Positions 8,370-17,061 of a stretch of DNA of 58,277 nt are shown here, in pieces; positions within the stretch are counted from its first letter, which is position 1; every line of letters begins with the position of its first letter. The DNA lies in assembly GCA_031253835.1 (NCBI GenBank), contig JAIRVP010000059.1, forward strand, positions 1-58,277, written 5' to 3'. Below the pieces are notes generated by a model. The model was not told where the DNA came from. It made no database searches and saw only the letters and a program-made list of their open reading frames with translations. Source of the DNA: Burkholderia sp. GTDB taxonomy: Bacteria; Pseudomonadota; Gammaproteobacteria; Burkholderiales; Burkholderiaceae. A program made the translations under genes and the position numbers.

Positions 8370-9436
8370 GGAAACCGGGAATCGTGATCGCGACAGGCCG
8401 ATTTTACGGGTATCCGTCCCGTTTTCTCGTGCGCGTCGATACACGCGTCGCAACGCGCCCCGTCGCCAGCGCAAAACGCGGCGCCGGGCCCGTCGTCCGC
8501 ATCGGGCGACACGGTGCCGTGATTCAGGATCCGGTCCCGCTCCGCAACGCGAAATTCGGTCGGCGACATCAGGAGGCGCTGGCGAAACAGCTTCGCGAGC
8601 CGCTCGCCGCTGCCGAACCCGGTGCGCCGCGCGACCTTGTCGGCCGGCAGCGTCGTATGGATCAGCATGTGGCACGCACGCTCGAGCCGCACGTGCTGGA
8701 CGAACTCGGTCGGCGTCACGCCGATCTCCTTCTTGAAGCGCCGCAGGAAATTGCGCTCGCTCATCGCGGCGGCCTGTGCGGCGTTCGCGATCGAGATGCG
8801 GCTCACGCTCTGCGCGCGCAACCGCTGCGCCGACATCCGGATCGACGGGCTCGCGCTCAACTCGCGGAACGCCCACATCGACTGCGCATAGCGCTGCTCG
8901 ACCGGCCGCATCATGTTGCACGCGATCTCCTGCGCGGCGCTGTCGCCGAGGTCGACGCGGAACATGTCGAGCGCGGCGGCGAACACGTCGGTCTCGCCGG
9001 CCTGCAACTCGACCGTCGTCGCGGCACGGCGCCCGCCGCGGCTGGGCCGCACGTCGATCGCCGCCGACGGCCGCTGCGTGGCCGCGAGCGCGGGCAGATC
9101 CATCGCGTCGACGATCCAGCGCGCATGCCGGCGAATGTCGGTCAGGCGCCGCTGCAACGCGTCGTCCCAGTTGACGGCCGCGCGGTCGCCGTGCAGATGA
9201 AAGAACGCGAGTGCGCGACGGCCATGCTCGTCACCGAGCGGATCGGCCGCAATTCTCACGCCGGACGACGACTGCAACAGCCCCCCGCTTTCGGATACGT
9301 ACTTCAGCTGGTAATCCGCGCTGTACGCATGCAGGCGATTCGCCAGGTTGAAGGCCTCGCCAAGACGCGCGGCCTGGGCCAACGAAAACCCCGTACTCAA
9401 ATAGATAACGACCCACCGCTGATCTGCTGCATTCAC
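8318..9436 (-). CDS. GlxA/AraC-family transcriptional regulator
   Basis: 372 residues. The N-terminal part begins VVIYLSTGFSLAQAARLGEAFNLAN, resembling the DJ-1/PfpI-like sensor domain of GlxA-type regulators. A double helix-turn-helix of AraC type follows around residues 215-305 (ISIANAAQAAAMSERNFLRR and VARRTGFGSGERLAKLFRQR). About 60 residues of poorly ordered, Cys/His-containing tail follow, overlapping the mntH start by 52 bases. The tail looks non-conserved and may be unnecessary. The start codon is GTG. Some relatives with this layout control exopolysaccharide synthesis through c-di-GMP; nothing here proves that. Confidence 0.75.
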   Translation of the reverse strand: MNAADQRWVVIYLSTGFSLAQAARLGEAFNLANRLHAYSADYQLKYVSESGGLLQSSSGVRIAADPLGDEHGRRALAFFHLHGDRAAVNWDDALQRRLTDIRRHARWIVDAMDLPALAATQRPSAAIDVRPSRGGRRAATTVELQAGETDVFAAALDMFRVDLGDSAAQEIACNMMRPVEQRYAQSMWAFRELSASPSIRMSAQRLRAQSVSRISIANAAQAAAMSERNFLRRFKKEIGVTPTEFVQHVRLERACHMLIHTTLPADKVARRTGFGSGERLAKLFRQRLLMSPTEFRVAERDRILNHGTVSPDADDGPGAAFCAGDGARCDACIDAHEKTGRIPVKSACRDHDSRFPCPSSPLLPPPLSARRK

Positions 9437-9743
9437 TGGCCAAGCCCCCGACTTGTTCGACTTCTTCTAATACCGTCGAACTGTCAGGCTTATATTTGGT
9501 TTGAATGCGTGCGACAGGACGGCTATCCCGAAATATGAAGCGACGGCATCTTAGCCGAACGGGTAGCGCCTTTGGCACGAAATGGCCGACGCGGACAGCA
9601 TGATGGCGGATTACTACAGGCTGTCATGCGTTGCCGGTATGCCGGCATAGAATCGCGCATGCGATGCGGCCGATTATTGCGACCGTCTTGCGTCATGACG
9701 TGCGCATTCGATTGCATGGCGCATCGGGCAAAGCCGCACTCGC

Positions 9744-9778
9744 GTATCGGTTCGATACGGTATCGAACCGTATCGAAC
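9744..9778. promoter_or_regulatory. Phased palindrome array (candidate operator)
   Basis: CGGTTCGATA (9748-9757) and TATCGAACCG (9761-9770) are perfect 10-bp arms around CGG. The same word recurs as GTATCG-GTT-CGATAC (9744-9758) and as a direct repeat GTATCGAAC at 9760-9768 and 9770-9778, exactly 10 bp apart. The array lies in the otherwise gene-free 432-base gap 9437-9868 between the divergent GlxA/AraC and LysR genes. It is 91 bases upstream of the LysR start. Confidence 0.6.
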
Positions 9779-9868
9779 GCACGCGATTGCCGCGCACGAC
9801 AACTGGCGCATCCGTTGCCTGCGCATCCTTTAGAATCGATCCACCGCTCACCACGCCAGCCGCGCTCC

Positions 9869-10792
9869 GTGCCCGCCGATCATCGACTCGACCTGAACCT
9901 GTTTCGCGTGCTCGACGCCGTCTACGTGCACGGCGGCATCGGCGCGGCCGCCCGCGCACTGCATCTCACACAGCCGGCCGTCACGCATGCGCTCAACCGG
10001 CTGCGTGCGCATTTCGACGATCCGCTGTTCGTGCGCCAGGGCAATCGTGTCGTGCCGACCGAACGCACGCGCGCGATCATCGCGGACGTGCAGCTGCACC
10101 TGAAGGGCCTGCAACGCACCGTGCGCGACCCGTCGGCATTCGATCCCGCGACGCTCGACCTGAGCATCGCGGTCGGCATTCGCGACGTGCTCGAATCCAT
10201 TGCGTTGCCGCGGATCGTCGCCGCATTCGCCGACGAAGCGCCGGGCCTGCGGCTCGTGAGCCGCCGTATCGCGGTGCCCGACATCGAGCGCGAACTCGCA
10301 TCGGGCAATGCCGATCTCGTCGTCGATCGTCGCGTGCAGACGGGCCCGCGCATCACCACCGAACACCTGCTCGACGATTCGCTCGTCGTCGCGCTGCGCC
10401 GCGATCATCCGCTCGCGCACGACCCGCTGCGGCGCAGCGACTATTTCGCGGCGCAGCATATCGCGGTGTCGTCGCTCGGCGAACCGCAATCGCTCGACGT
10501 GCTGCTCGGCAACGACGGACGCTTCCGCGATATCCGCCTCACCTGCCAGCACTATTTCGCCGCGTGCCAGATTGCCGCGACCGGCGACCTGCTGGTCACG
10601 CTGCCGCACACCTATGCGCTGCGGATGGCCGCGCTGCTGCCGATCGTCGTGCGGCCGCTGCCGCTGCGGCTCAAGCCGTTCCCGCTGCTCGCGTACTGGC
10701 ATGAATCGCGCGACACCGATCGCGCGCACCAGTGGGTACGTGAGCGCATCGCCGCGCTCGTGCGCAGCAGCGCCGGCGGCGCCGACGTCTAG
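9869..10792 (+). CDS. LysR-family transcriptional regulator
   Basis: 307 residues from a GTG start. An N-terminal winged HTH (RLDLNLFRVLDAVYVHGGIG then AARALHLTQPAVTHALNRLR) is followed by the family-typical FDDPLFVRQG and a periplasmic-binding-protein-like effector domain. The spacing of the HTH from the start and the DLNLFRVLDA pattern match the NodD/PnbR-like branch of LysR proteins. The GTG start gives the expected DHRLDLNLF N-terminus; longer frames from 9572 add Arg/Cys-rich sequence through the operator array. An OsmC gene follows after 82 bases in the same direction and may be a target or co-transcribed. Confidence 0.85.
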   Translation: MPADHRLDLNLFRVLDAVYVHGGIGAAARALHLTQPAVTHALNRLRAHFDDPLFVRQGNRVVPTERTRAIIADVQLHLKGLQRTVRDPSAFDPATLDLSIAVGIRDVLESIALPRIVAAFADEAPGLRLVSRRIAVPDIERELASGNADLVVDRRVQTGPRITTEHLLDDSLVVALRRDHPLAHDPLRRSDYFAAQHIAVSSLGEPQSLDVLLGNDGRFRDIRLTCQHYFAACQIAATGDLLVTLPHTYALRMAALLPIVVRPLPLRLKPFPLLAYWHESRDTDRAHQWVRERIAALVRSSAGGADV

Positions 10793-10874
10793 CGGCACGC
10801 CGCGGCGGTATGCTGACGGCTGCGCGCCGCCACGCGGCGCCCGCTTTCTACTTCCCGCTTACCGGAGACTTGCC

Positions 10875-11276
10875 ATGTCGCTCATCCATGCCGCCGCCGT
10901 GCTCGACGCGGACGCACCCGACTACGTCGTCCAGCTGCAGGCCGGCACGCACGCGCTGACCGGCGACGAAGCGCCGCGCGAAGGCGGCCAGGATCGCGGG
11001 CCGGCGCCGTACGAGTTCGTGCTGGCCGGTCTCGCGCAATGCACGGCCGCGACGCTGAGGATGTATATGCAGCGCAAGACGTGGCCGGCCACGCACATCG
11101 CCGTGCGCACCGAGCTGCATGCCGATCGCGAAGGCGTGCAGTACGTGCGCCGCGTCGTGACGCTCGACGGCCCGCTCGACGACGCGCAACGCCAGCGTCT
11201 CGCGGAAATCTGCGAGAAGACGCCGGTGACGCAGTTCATCAAGCGCGGCACACGGATCGAAACGACGTTGAACTGA
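10875..11276 (+). CDS. OsmC family protein
   Basis: 133 residues. The OsmC/Ohr fold is recognised from GPAPYEFVLAGLAQCTAATL with Cys56 and the second Cys113 in EICEKTPV. These are the pair that reduces organic hydroperoxides in the family, using dihydrolipoyl or similar thiols. The short YhfA-like form without an extended N-terminus fits. A CCGGAGA sequence lies 8 to 13 bases before the ATG. It lies between the LysR gene and a DyP peroxidase gene, suggesting a small oxidative-stress group (inference). Confidence 0.88.
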   Translation: MSLIHAAAVLDADAPDYVVQLQAGTHALTGDEAPREGGQDRGPAPYEFVLAGLAQCTAATLRMYMQRKTWPATHIAVRTELHADREGVQYVRRVVTLDGPLDDAQRQRLAEICEKTPVTQFIKRGTRIETTLN

Positions 11277-11322
11277 TGCACGCGGCAAGTAACACGCGGC
11301 GCGCGATCGCCGCGTGAAATAC

Positions 11323-11360
11323 AAAACGGGCGGGCCGCGCACGATGCGCGACCCGCCCGT
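11323..11360 (-). terminator. Intrinsic terminator of the DyP peroxidase gene (possibly bidirectional)
   Basis: ACGGGCGGG (11326-11334) pairs with CCCGCCCGT (11352-11360), extended by an inner CGCGC/GCGCG helix. On the minus strand it is followed by UUUUGU. It lies 20 bases beyond the DyP stop and 50 beyond the OsmC stop. Confidence 0.85.
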
Positions 11361-11380
11361 TCATCGATACCGGCCGGCGC

Positions 11381-12262
11381 TTACAGGCCGAGCGCGGACA
11401 GGTCCAGCTTGCCGCCCTTCATCGGCGGGCACCAGAAATACGCGCCCGTCAGCGGCCGCGTGAAGCGGAACAGGCCGTCGACGATCCCGTCGTCCGCACC
11501 GCTCATCCGGCGCATCTGCACGTCGAATGCACGGAACGAGCAGCCGAACGCGACGAAGTAGAGGCCCGCGCGACGCGCGTCCGACCACGGCGACGAACGG
11601 CGCAGCATGAACGCCTCGGGCTCGAAGCTTTCCTGCGCGGTGCGCTTCACGTGCGCGAACTCGGGTGCGTCGTCGAGCTCCTCGTTGTCCGAGCGGCGGC
11701 GCCCGATGATGTTGTCCATGTCGCCCGACGGAATGCGCTCCATCTGGTCGAAGTCGTGCAGCCATTGCTGCACCGCGACGAAGCTCGCACCGTCGAGCCC
11801 CGCGCCCTGCCCCGTCACGACCGCCGCGGCCAGCGCGTCGTCGCCTTCCGGGTTTTCGGTGCCGTCCTCATAGCCGGACAGGTCGCGATCGTTCGAATAG
11901 CGGAAACCGTCGACGGCATCCTGCAGCGCAAATGCCGGCGCGAGCGCGCGTTCGATCGCCCGCGCACGCAGCACGATCTCGCCGCGGTCGTCGGCGCGCA
12001 GCCAGACCCACACGTCGGCCGGCGTGGCCGGCAGCGTGCGATCCTTCACCGCGAATGCCGGGAAGTCGGTCAGGCCCGGCACCGGACGCCCGAGGTGCGC
12101 GGCCAGCGACTGTCCGAAACCGACGACCGTGTCGCGTCCGTCGACGATCTCGCGCAGCGCGGCCAGCGCCGCTGCCACATTGCCGTCATTCGAAATCGTG
12201 AAAGTGAGGTATCGGGCTGCCGTGTCGATCGGAGCCAGGATGCCTTGCTGAACGTCGCTCAT
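11381..12262 (-). CDS. DyP-type haem peroxidase (YfeX-like)
   Basis: 293 residues, the size of subclass B DyP/YfeX enzymes. The diagnostic GxxDG motif is GYEDG at 130-134 with catalytic Asp133. The proximal haem ligand is probably His204 in EFAHVKRT. These enzymes use peroxide to oxidise dyes, phenolics or porphyrins in the cytoplasm or in encapsulin cargo. No encapsulin gene or export signal is seen. The start at 12262 has AGGAAAC upstream on the coding strand. It forms a single transcription unit ending at 11323-11360. Confidence 0.92.
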   Translation of the reverse strand: MSDVQQGILAPIDTAARYLTFTISNDGNVAAALAALREIVDGRDTVVGFGQSLAAHLGRPVPGLTDFPAFAVKDRTLPATPADVWVWLRADDRGEIVLRARAIERALAPAFALQDAVDGFRYSNDRDLSGYEDGTENPEGDDALAAAVVTGQGAGLDGASFVAVQQWLHDFDQMERIPSGDMDNIIGRRRSDNEELDDAPEFAHVKRTAQESFEPEAFMLRRSSPWSDARRAGLYFVAFGCSFRAFDVQMRRMSGADDGIVDGLFRFTRPLTGAYFWCPPMKGGKLDLSALGL

Positions 12263-12446
12263 CGTTTCCTCAGGTGTATATCGGGGGTGAATCTGCAGGG
12301 CCGCACCCGCGTGCGCCGTGGACGTCGAAGTGTAATCGATGCCCCTGCCGGCCCCTGCGCTGCCGCGCCGCGGAACGCCCGCGAAAGCAGGGCCGAAACC
12401 CTGAATACTAACCGTATCGACGCCGCAACGCCGCATTCGTCAGACG

Positions 12447-12476
12447 TTGCAGCGCGCCGTACACTGCTGATAAAAT
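12447..12476 (+). promoter_or_regulatory. Putative sigma-70 promoter of the ABC transporter leader
   Basis: TTGCAG (12447-12452) and TAAAAT (12471-12476) are separated by 18 bases; GATAAA at spacing 16 is an alternative -10. It is followed by a leader of about 270 nt before the ABC transporter start. Confidence 0.5.
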
Positions 12477-12528
12477 CTTTTCACGTCTTTTCGGCGTCCT
12501 TTCAACGTTCACTTCAGAGGAGGTGCAG

Positions 12529-12579
12529 ATGTTCCGAATGCCAGCCACCTTCTCGAACGTGGTCCCACGGCGCAGCTGA
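12529..12579 (+). CDS. Possible 16-residue leader peptide
   Basis: ATG at 12529 is preceded by GAGGAGG at 12517-12523 at ideal distance, one of the best ribosome-binding sites in the window. The encoded peptide is MFRMPATFSNVVPRRS, ending in TGA at 12577-12579. No larger frame uses this site. The ABC transporter gene starts 171 bases later with almost no Shine-Dalgarno of its own. The bases between are C-rich and relatively G-poor with several T runs. This could be a leader ORF in an attenuation-type control region. The function is inferred only from position. Confidence 0.4.
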   Translation: MFRMPATFSNVVPRRS

Positions 12580-12750
12580 TCCAGCCCGCCGTCCGCGCCG
12601 GCTCCCGAGTTTTCCGCTAACCCGTCAGCCGCGCTTTTCCCGACAGCCCGTTTTTCGCTCCGCCCGCGTTTTCCGCGCGGCCCGGCTGTTGCGTTTTCGA
12701 CGTTCTCCGAACCGGAAAGTCCCGTCGCGCGATGCGCCGGGCAACGATAA

Positions 12751-14613
12751 ATGACCAGAAAAACTGCCCATCTGGGCGGCCACGCATTCCAGGCCGTCTT
12801 CGGCTTCACCCTTCGTTACTGGCGCAAGCAGCCGGCGCGCATCGCCACGGTCGCAGGCTTCGCGCTGCTCGCCGCACTCGCGGATGTCCTCACGCCGCTG
12901 TTCGCCGGGCGCCTCGTCGACGCGCTGTCGACCGGCCTGACCGACCGCGCCGCCGCGTGGCATTCGGCGCTCGCCGCGTTCGGCACGCTCGCCGCGCTCG
13001 GCATCGGCGCGACCGTGCTGCGCCAGGGCGTGTACCTGAACATCATCACGCTCACGCTGAAGATGATGAGCGAGATCGCCGCCGCGTCGTTCCATCGCGT
13101 GCAGCGCTTCTCGACCGACTGGCACGCGAACAGCTTCGCGGGCTCGACCGTGCGCAAGATCACGCGCGGCATCTGGGCGCTCGACCTGCTGAACGACACC
13201 GTGCTGATCGCGCTGCTGCCGTCGGTCACGATGCTGGTCGGCGCGACCGTGCTGCTCGGCACGCACTGGCCCGTGATGGGGCTCGTCGTCGGCGCGGGTT
13301 CGCTGCTGTACATCTCGGTGACGGTCGCGGTGTCGCTCGGCATCGTCGCGCCGGCCGCACGGCTCGGCAACCTGTGGGATACGCGCATGGGCGGCGCACT
13401 CGCCGACGCGGTGAGCTGCAATGCCGTGGTCAAGGCCTTCGGCGCGGAAACGCGCGAGGAAGCGCGGCTCGCGCGCGTGATCGGCAAGTGGCGGCAGCGC
13501 ACGCGCCGCACGTGGGTGCGCGGCACGTTCAACGGCGGGCTGCAGGGTGCGATGCTCGTCGCGATGCAGGCCGCGATGATCGGCGTCGCGCTGCGGCTGT
13601 GGGTGAACAACGAGGCGAGCGTCGGCGACATCGCGTTCGCGCTGACGATGTTCTTCATGCTGCAGGGCTACCTGCGCGACGTCGGCATGCACATCCGCAA
13701 CCTGCAGCGCTCGGTGAACGACATGGAAGAACTCGTCGCGCTCGAACGCCAGCCGCTCGGCATCGACGATCGCCCCGACGCGCCGGCCATCCGGATCGGG
13801 CAAGGCGAGATCCGCTTCGAGCACGTGACGTTCCGCTACGGCAACCATCCGGTGCCGCTGTACGACGACTTCTCGATGCGGATCGCACCGGGCGAGCGCG
13901 TGGGCCTCGTCGGCCACTCGGGGTCGGGCAAGACGACGTTCATCAAGCTGATCCAGCGTCTGTACGACGTGTCGGGCGGCCGCATCACGATCGACGGCCA
14001 GGACATCGCACGCGTGCAGCAGGACTCGCTGCGCAGCCAGATCGCGATCGTGCAGCAGGAGCCCGTGCTGTTCCACCGCACGCTCGCGGAGAACATCGCG
14101 TATGCACGCCCCGACGCGAGCCGCGCCGACATCGAGCGCGCCGCGCGTCTCGCCAGCGCGCACGACTTCATCGTCGCGCTGCCGGACGGCTATGACACGC
14201 TCGTCGGCGAACGCGGGATCAAGCTGTCGGGCGGCGAGCGCCAGCGCGTCGCGATCGCGCGTGCGTTCCTCGCCGATGCGCCGATCCTGATCCTCGACGA
14301 GGCGACGTCGAGCCTCGACAGCGAAAGCGAGCTGCTGATCCAGCAGGCGATGGAGCGGCTGATGGTCGGCCGCACGACGCTCGTGGTCGCGCACCGGCTG
14401 TCGACCGTGCGCGCGCTCGACAGGCTGCTCGTGCTCGATCGCGGCAAGGTGATCGAGGAAGGCAACCACGACGCGCTGATCCGCATCGACGGCGGCATCT
14501 ACCGCCGGCTGTTCGAGCGGCAGGCGCTGGAGCTCGCGAAGGGGCTCGCGGATGCGCCGCGGCGCATGGTGGATGACGCCGCCGGCCCGCTCGGCGAGCC
14601 GGCCGAGGTGTGA
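12751..14613 (+). CDS. ABC transporter half-transporter, fused permease and ATPase
   Basis: 620 residues. An N-terminal type I exporter membrane domain with about six helices (residues 20-320) is followed by an ATPase domain. The ATPase has Walker A GHSGSGKTT near 388-396, the Q-loop in VQQEPVLF, signature LSGGERQR near 492 and Walker B ILILDEA near 512, then the H-loop VAHRLS. It probably works as a homodimeric exporter of lipids, glycolipids or drugs in the inner membrane; the substrate is unknown. Transcription likely starts at about 12480 with a long structured leader. A terminator lies at 14683-14711. Confidence 0.88.
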   Translation: MTRKTAHLGGHAFQAVFGFTLRYWRKQPARIATVAGFALLAALADVLTPLFAGRLVDALSTGLTDRAAAWHSALAAFGTLAALGIGATVLRQGVYLNIITLTLKMMSEIAAASFHRVQRFSTDWHANSFAGSTVRKITRGIWALDLLNDTVLIALLPSVTMLVGATVLLGTHWPVMGLVVGAGSLLYISVTVAVSLGIVAPAARLGNLWDTRMGGALADAVSCNAVVKAFGAETREEARLARVIGKWRQRTRRTWVRGTFNGGLQGAMLVAMQAAMIGVALRLWVNNEASVGDIAFALTMFFMLQGYLRDVGMHIRNLQRSVNDMEELVALERQPLGIDDRPDAPAIRIGQGEIRFEHVTFRYGNHPVPLYDDFSMRIAPGERVGLVGHSGSGKTTFIKLIQRLYDVSGGRITIDGQDIARVQQDSLRSQIAIVQQEPVLFHRTLAENIAYARPDASRADIERAARLASAHDFIVALPDGYDTLVGERGIKLSGGERQRVAIARAFLADAPILILDEATSSLDSESELLIQQAMERLMVGRTTLVVAHRLSTVRALDRLLVLDRGKVIEEGNHDALIRIDGGIYRRLFERQALELAKGLADAPRRMVDDAAGPLGEPAEV

Positions 14614-14632
14614 CGCACGCGCGTCGCGACAC

Positions 14633-14663
14633 GGCCCGGCGGCGAGGTCATCGCCGCCGGGCC
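14633..14663. repeat. Perfect 13-bp inverted repeat
   Basis: GGCCCGGCGGCGA and TCGCCGCCGGGCC are separated by five bases, 20 bases after the ABC transporter stop. There is no T tract, so it is an RNA-stabilising or pausing hairpin ahead of the true terminator. Confidence 0.6.
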
Positions 14664-14682
14664 CGCGACCGGATCCGGATCG

Positions 14683-14711
14683 AGGCCGTGCCGCGTGCAC
14701 GGCCTTTTTTT
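14683..14711 (+). terminator. Intrinsic terminator of the ABC transporter
   Basis: AGGCCGTGC (14683-14691) pairs with GCACGGCCT (14697-14705), loop of five, followed by a run of seven T. Confidence 0.9.
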
Positions 14712-14819
14712 CGTCCGCGCGATGCGTTCGCCGCCCACCGCCGATGCGCGCGCCGCCGCGCCGCCGTTTCCGGGATCACTTATCATGTCGGCCAGGAAAT
14801 TTGCAACGAGGGATCGACC

Positions 14820-15533
14820 ATGTTTACAGGCATTGTTCAGGGTGTTGGCACCATCAAGACCATCGCGGATCACGGCGAACTGAGAACCTTCAGCATCGCC
14901 TTCCCCGAGCGGTTTACCGACGACATCGAGATCGGCGCGAGCGTGTCGGTCGACGGCGTCTGCCTGACGGTGACGACCATCCATTCGCCGGCGCTGATCG
15001 ACTTCGACGTGATGCTGCAGAGCCTGCGGATCACCACGCTGGCCGACCTCGAGGCAGGCGCACACGTCAACGTGGAACGGGCCGCGAAGGACGGCGCGGA
15101 GATCGGCGGGCATCCGCTGTCCGGCCATGTCGACTTCACGGGGACCATCCGGCACGTCGCGGAGTCCGAACACAACCGGATGGTGCGCATCGGCGTGCCG
15201 GACGATTTCAAGCGCTATGTGTTCGCGAAGGGCTATATCGCGATCAACGGCTGCAGCCTGACGGTGTCCGACATCAATCGCGACGAAGGCTGGTTCGATA
15301 TCTGGCTGATTCCCGAAACGCGCCGCGCGACGACCTTCGAAACGAAGGGCGTGAACGACAAGGTCAACATCGAGATCGAGCGCAGCACGCAGGTGGTCGT
15401 CGACACGATCCGCGAATCGGTCAAGGAAACGCTCGGCGAGCTGACCGGCGTCGTCACCGCGCTGCTGGCGGAAAAGGGCATCGACATCGAGGAACTGCTG
15501 GCGCGCAACGTCGCGCGACTGCCGAAAAAATAA
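14820..15533 (+). CDS. ribE: Riboflavin synthase alpha chain
   Basis: 237 residues. Two lumazine-binding barrels in tandem: the first starts MFTGIVQGVG, the second around VDFTGTIRHV. The enzyme converts two 6,7-dimethyl-8-ribityllumazine molecules into riboflavin and a pyrimidinedione. The catalytic N-terminal MFTGIV is intact, as is the VDGVCLTV strand. The C-terminal tail of about 30 residues (ELTGVVTALLAEKGIDIEEL) is longer than in the usual 200 to 215-residue enzymes. The gene stands alone, away from other rib genes, with no FMN riboswitch seen in the 110 bases after the upstream terminator. It could be a second copy beside the main biosynthetic locus. Confidence 0.88.
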   Translation: MFTGIVQGVGTIKTIADHGELRTFSIAFPERFTDDIEIGASVSVDGVCLTVTTIHSPALIDFDVMLQSLRITTLADLEAGAHVNVERAAKDGAEIGGHPLSGHVDFTGTIRHVAESEHNRMVRIGVPDDFKRYVFAKGYIAINGCSLTVSDINRDEGWFDIWLIPETRRATTFETKGVNDKVNIEIERSTQVVVDTIRESVKETLGELTGVVTALLAEKGIDIEELLARNVARLPKK

Positions 15534-15545
15534 CGGATGCCCGCG

Positions 15546-15574
15546 TGCCCGGTGATCCGCCGGATCACCGGGCA
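15546..15574. terminator. Perfect inverted repeat after the riboflavin synthase gene
   Basis: TGCCCGGTGATCCG (15546-15559) and CGGATCACCGGGCA (15561-15574) form a 13 to 14-bp hairpin 12 bases after the stop. There is no U tract, so it may act as a weak or Rho-assisted terminator for convergent transcripts. The remaining bases to 15735 show no gene. Confidence 0.5.
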
Positions 15575-15735
15575 CCGGCTTCCGTCGGCAAACACCTCGG
15601 CCCACGGTTCCGATTCCTCGAACGTCCGGAGAACGAGGACGAGGTCGGGCGGTTCGTCGTCGGGCCAGCCCATGGCTCATCCGTCCGCGCGGCCGATGGG
15701 GAGGGCCGATGGCCATGCGCCCCTTCGCCCCCGCC

Positions 15736-16977
15736 TCACTCCGCCTCGGCCTGCGTCCCCTTCCCCACCGCCACGCGCTGCGCGCGGTAAATCCCCGCGT
15801 GCCCCGAGAACAGGTACGCGACGACGCACGCGACGATCGCATACACGCCGATGTCCGCGCCGAACAGCTCGATCGCCATGATCGTCGACGCGATCGGCGT
15901 GTTGGCCGCGCCCGCGAACACCGCGACGAAGCCGAGCCCCGCGAGTACCGGCACCGGCAGCGCCAGCACCTGGCCGAGCGCGTTGCCGAGCGTCGCGCCG
16001 ATGTAGAACAGCGGCGTCACTTCACCGCCCTTGAACCCCGACGCGAGCGTGACGACCGTGAACGCGAACTTGCCCGCGAAATCGTACAGCGGCAGCGGGC
16101 CGTGAAACGCCGCTTCGATCGTCGGGATGCCGAGGCCGAGATACTGCGGCACGTTCAGCACGGTGGCCGCCACCGCGACCAGCAGGCCGCCGAGCACCGG
16201 CTGCAGCGGCGCATAACGGACAACGCGGCGGAACCACGCGGTCAGCGCATGCGTCGCGAACGCGAACAGCCGCCCGACGACGCCGAACGCGACGCCCGCG
16301 ACGATCGTCACGGCCAGCCCCGTCGCCGACACGGCCGGCACGAACGGAATCGCATAGGCCGTGTGATGCACGCCCCACGCGCGGCACACGACGTCCGCGA
16401 CGATCGCCGACGCGACGCAGGTCAGCAGCGCGTCGTACCGCACGCGCCCGATCGCGAGCACCTCGAGCCCGAACACGGCGCCCGCGAGCGGCGTGCCGAA
16501 CACCGACGCGAAGCCCGCCGCGATGCCGCCCATCAGCAGCACACGGCGATGCTCGCGATCGAGGCGGAACACGTGCGTGATCCGATCGGCGAGCGCGCCG
16601 CCCATCTGCACGGCCGTCCCCTCGCGGCCGGCCGAGCCGCCAAACAGATGCGTGACGACGGTCGCGACGAGCACGAGCGGCGCCATCCGCTTCGGCACGA
16701 GCGCCTTCGGGTCGTGGATCTCGTCGATCAGCAGGTTGTTGCCGCGCGCGACCGACTGGCCGAATCGATGGTAGATCCAGCCGGTCGCGAAACCGGCGGC
16801 CGGCAGCCCCCACAGCAGCCACGGATGCGCGACGCGCGTGCCGGTCGCCCAGTCGAGCGCGATCAGGAACAGCGCGGAAGCCGTGCCGGCGAGCGCGCCG
16901 AGCAGCGCCGAGAGCGCGAGCCAGCGGCACACGTAGCGCACGGTCGCGAGGAGATCGGAAGAAGTCGTGAAAAACAT
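15736..16977 (-). CDS. eriCF: CLC-F type fluoride/proton antiporter
   Basis: 413 residues and about a dozen hydrophobic segments of the CLC fold. The motifs differ from chloride CLCs. The external-gate Glu is in GREGT (117-121) rather than GKEGP. The first anion-binding loop reads GNN at 79-81 in place of GSGIP. The helix N segment is GFKGGEVTPLF (314-324). From knowledge of the family, GREGT and GGEVTPLF mark the fluoride-specific CLC-F branch. The fluoride riboswitch directly upstream (17062-17156) supports this independently. The role is export of F- in exchange for H+. The start at 16977 has a TGGAA sequence 5 to 9 bases upstream on the coding strand; no CBS domains are present. Confidence 0.9.
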   Translation of the reverse strand: MFFTTSSDLLATVRYVCRWLALSALLGALAGTASALFLIALDWATGTRVAHPWLLWGLPAAGFATGWIYHRFGQSVARGNNLLIDEIHDPKALVPKRMAPLVLVATVVTHLFGGSAGREGTAVQMGGALADRITHVFRLDREHRRVLLMGGIAAGFASVFGTPLAGAVFGLEVLAIGRVRYDALLTCVASAIVADVVCRAWGVHHTAYAIPFVPAVSATGLAVTIVAGVAFGVVGRLFAFATHALTAWFRRVVRYAPLQPVLGGLLVAVAATVLNVPQYLGLGIPTIEAAFHGPLPLYDFAGKFAFTVVTLASGFKGGEVTPLFYIGATLGNALGQVLALPVPVLAGLGFVAVFAGAANTPIASTIMAIELFGADIGVYAIVACVVAYLFSGHAGIYRAQRVAVGKGTQAEAE

Positions 16978-17061
16978 GATTTCCAGATTCGACGGAACAT
17001 CAAAACCTGGGCGGCGGAATTCCGCATGGACGGCCTGCGACCTCCTGACGACCCAGGAACA

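Noticed and set aside
8370..8921. N-terminal extension of the mntH reading frame
   Set aside because: It runs through the GlxA/AraC gene in another frame, has no homology, and makes the transporter far longer than the family.
9582..9650. 22-codon ORF starting MADADSMM in the gap before the LysR gene
   Set aside because: No ribosome-binding site, no coding signature and no recognisable product.
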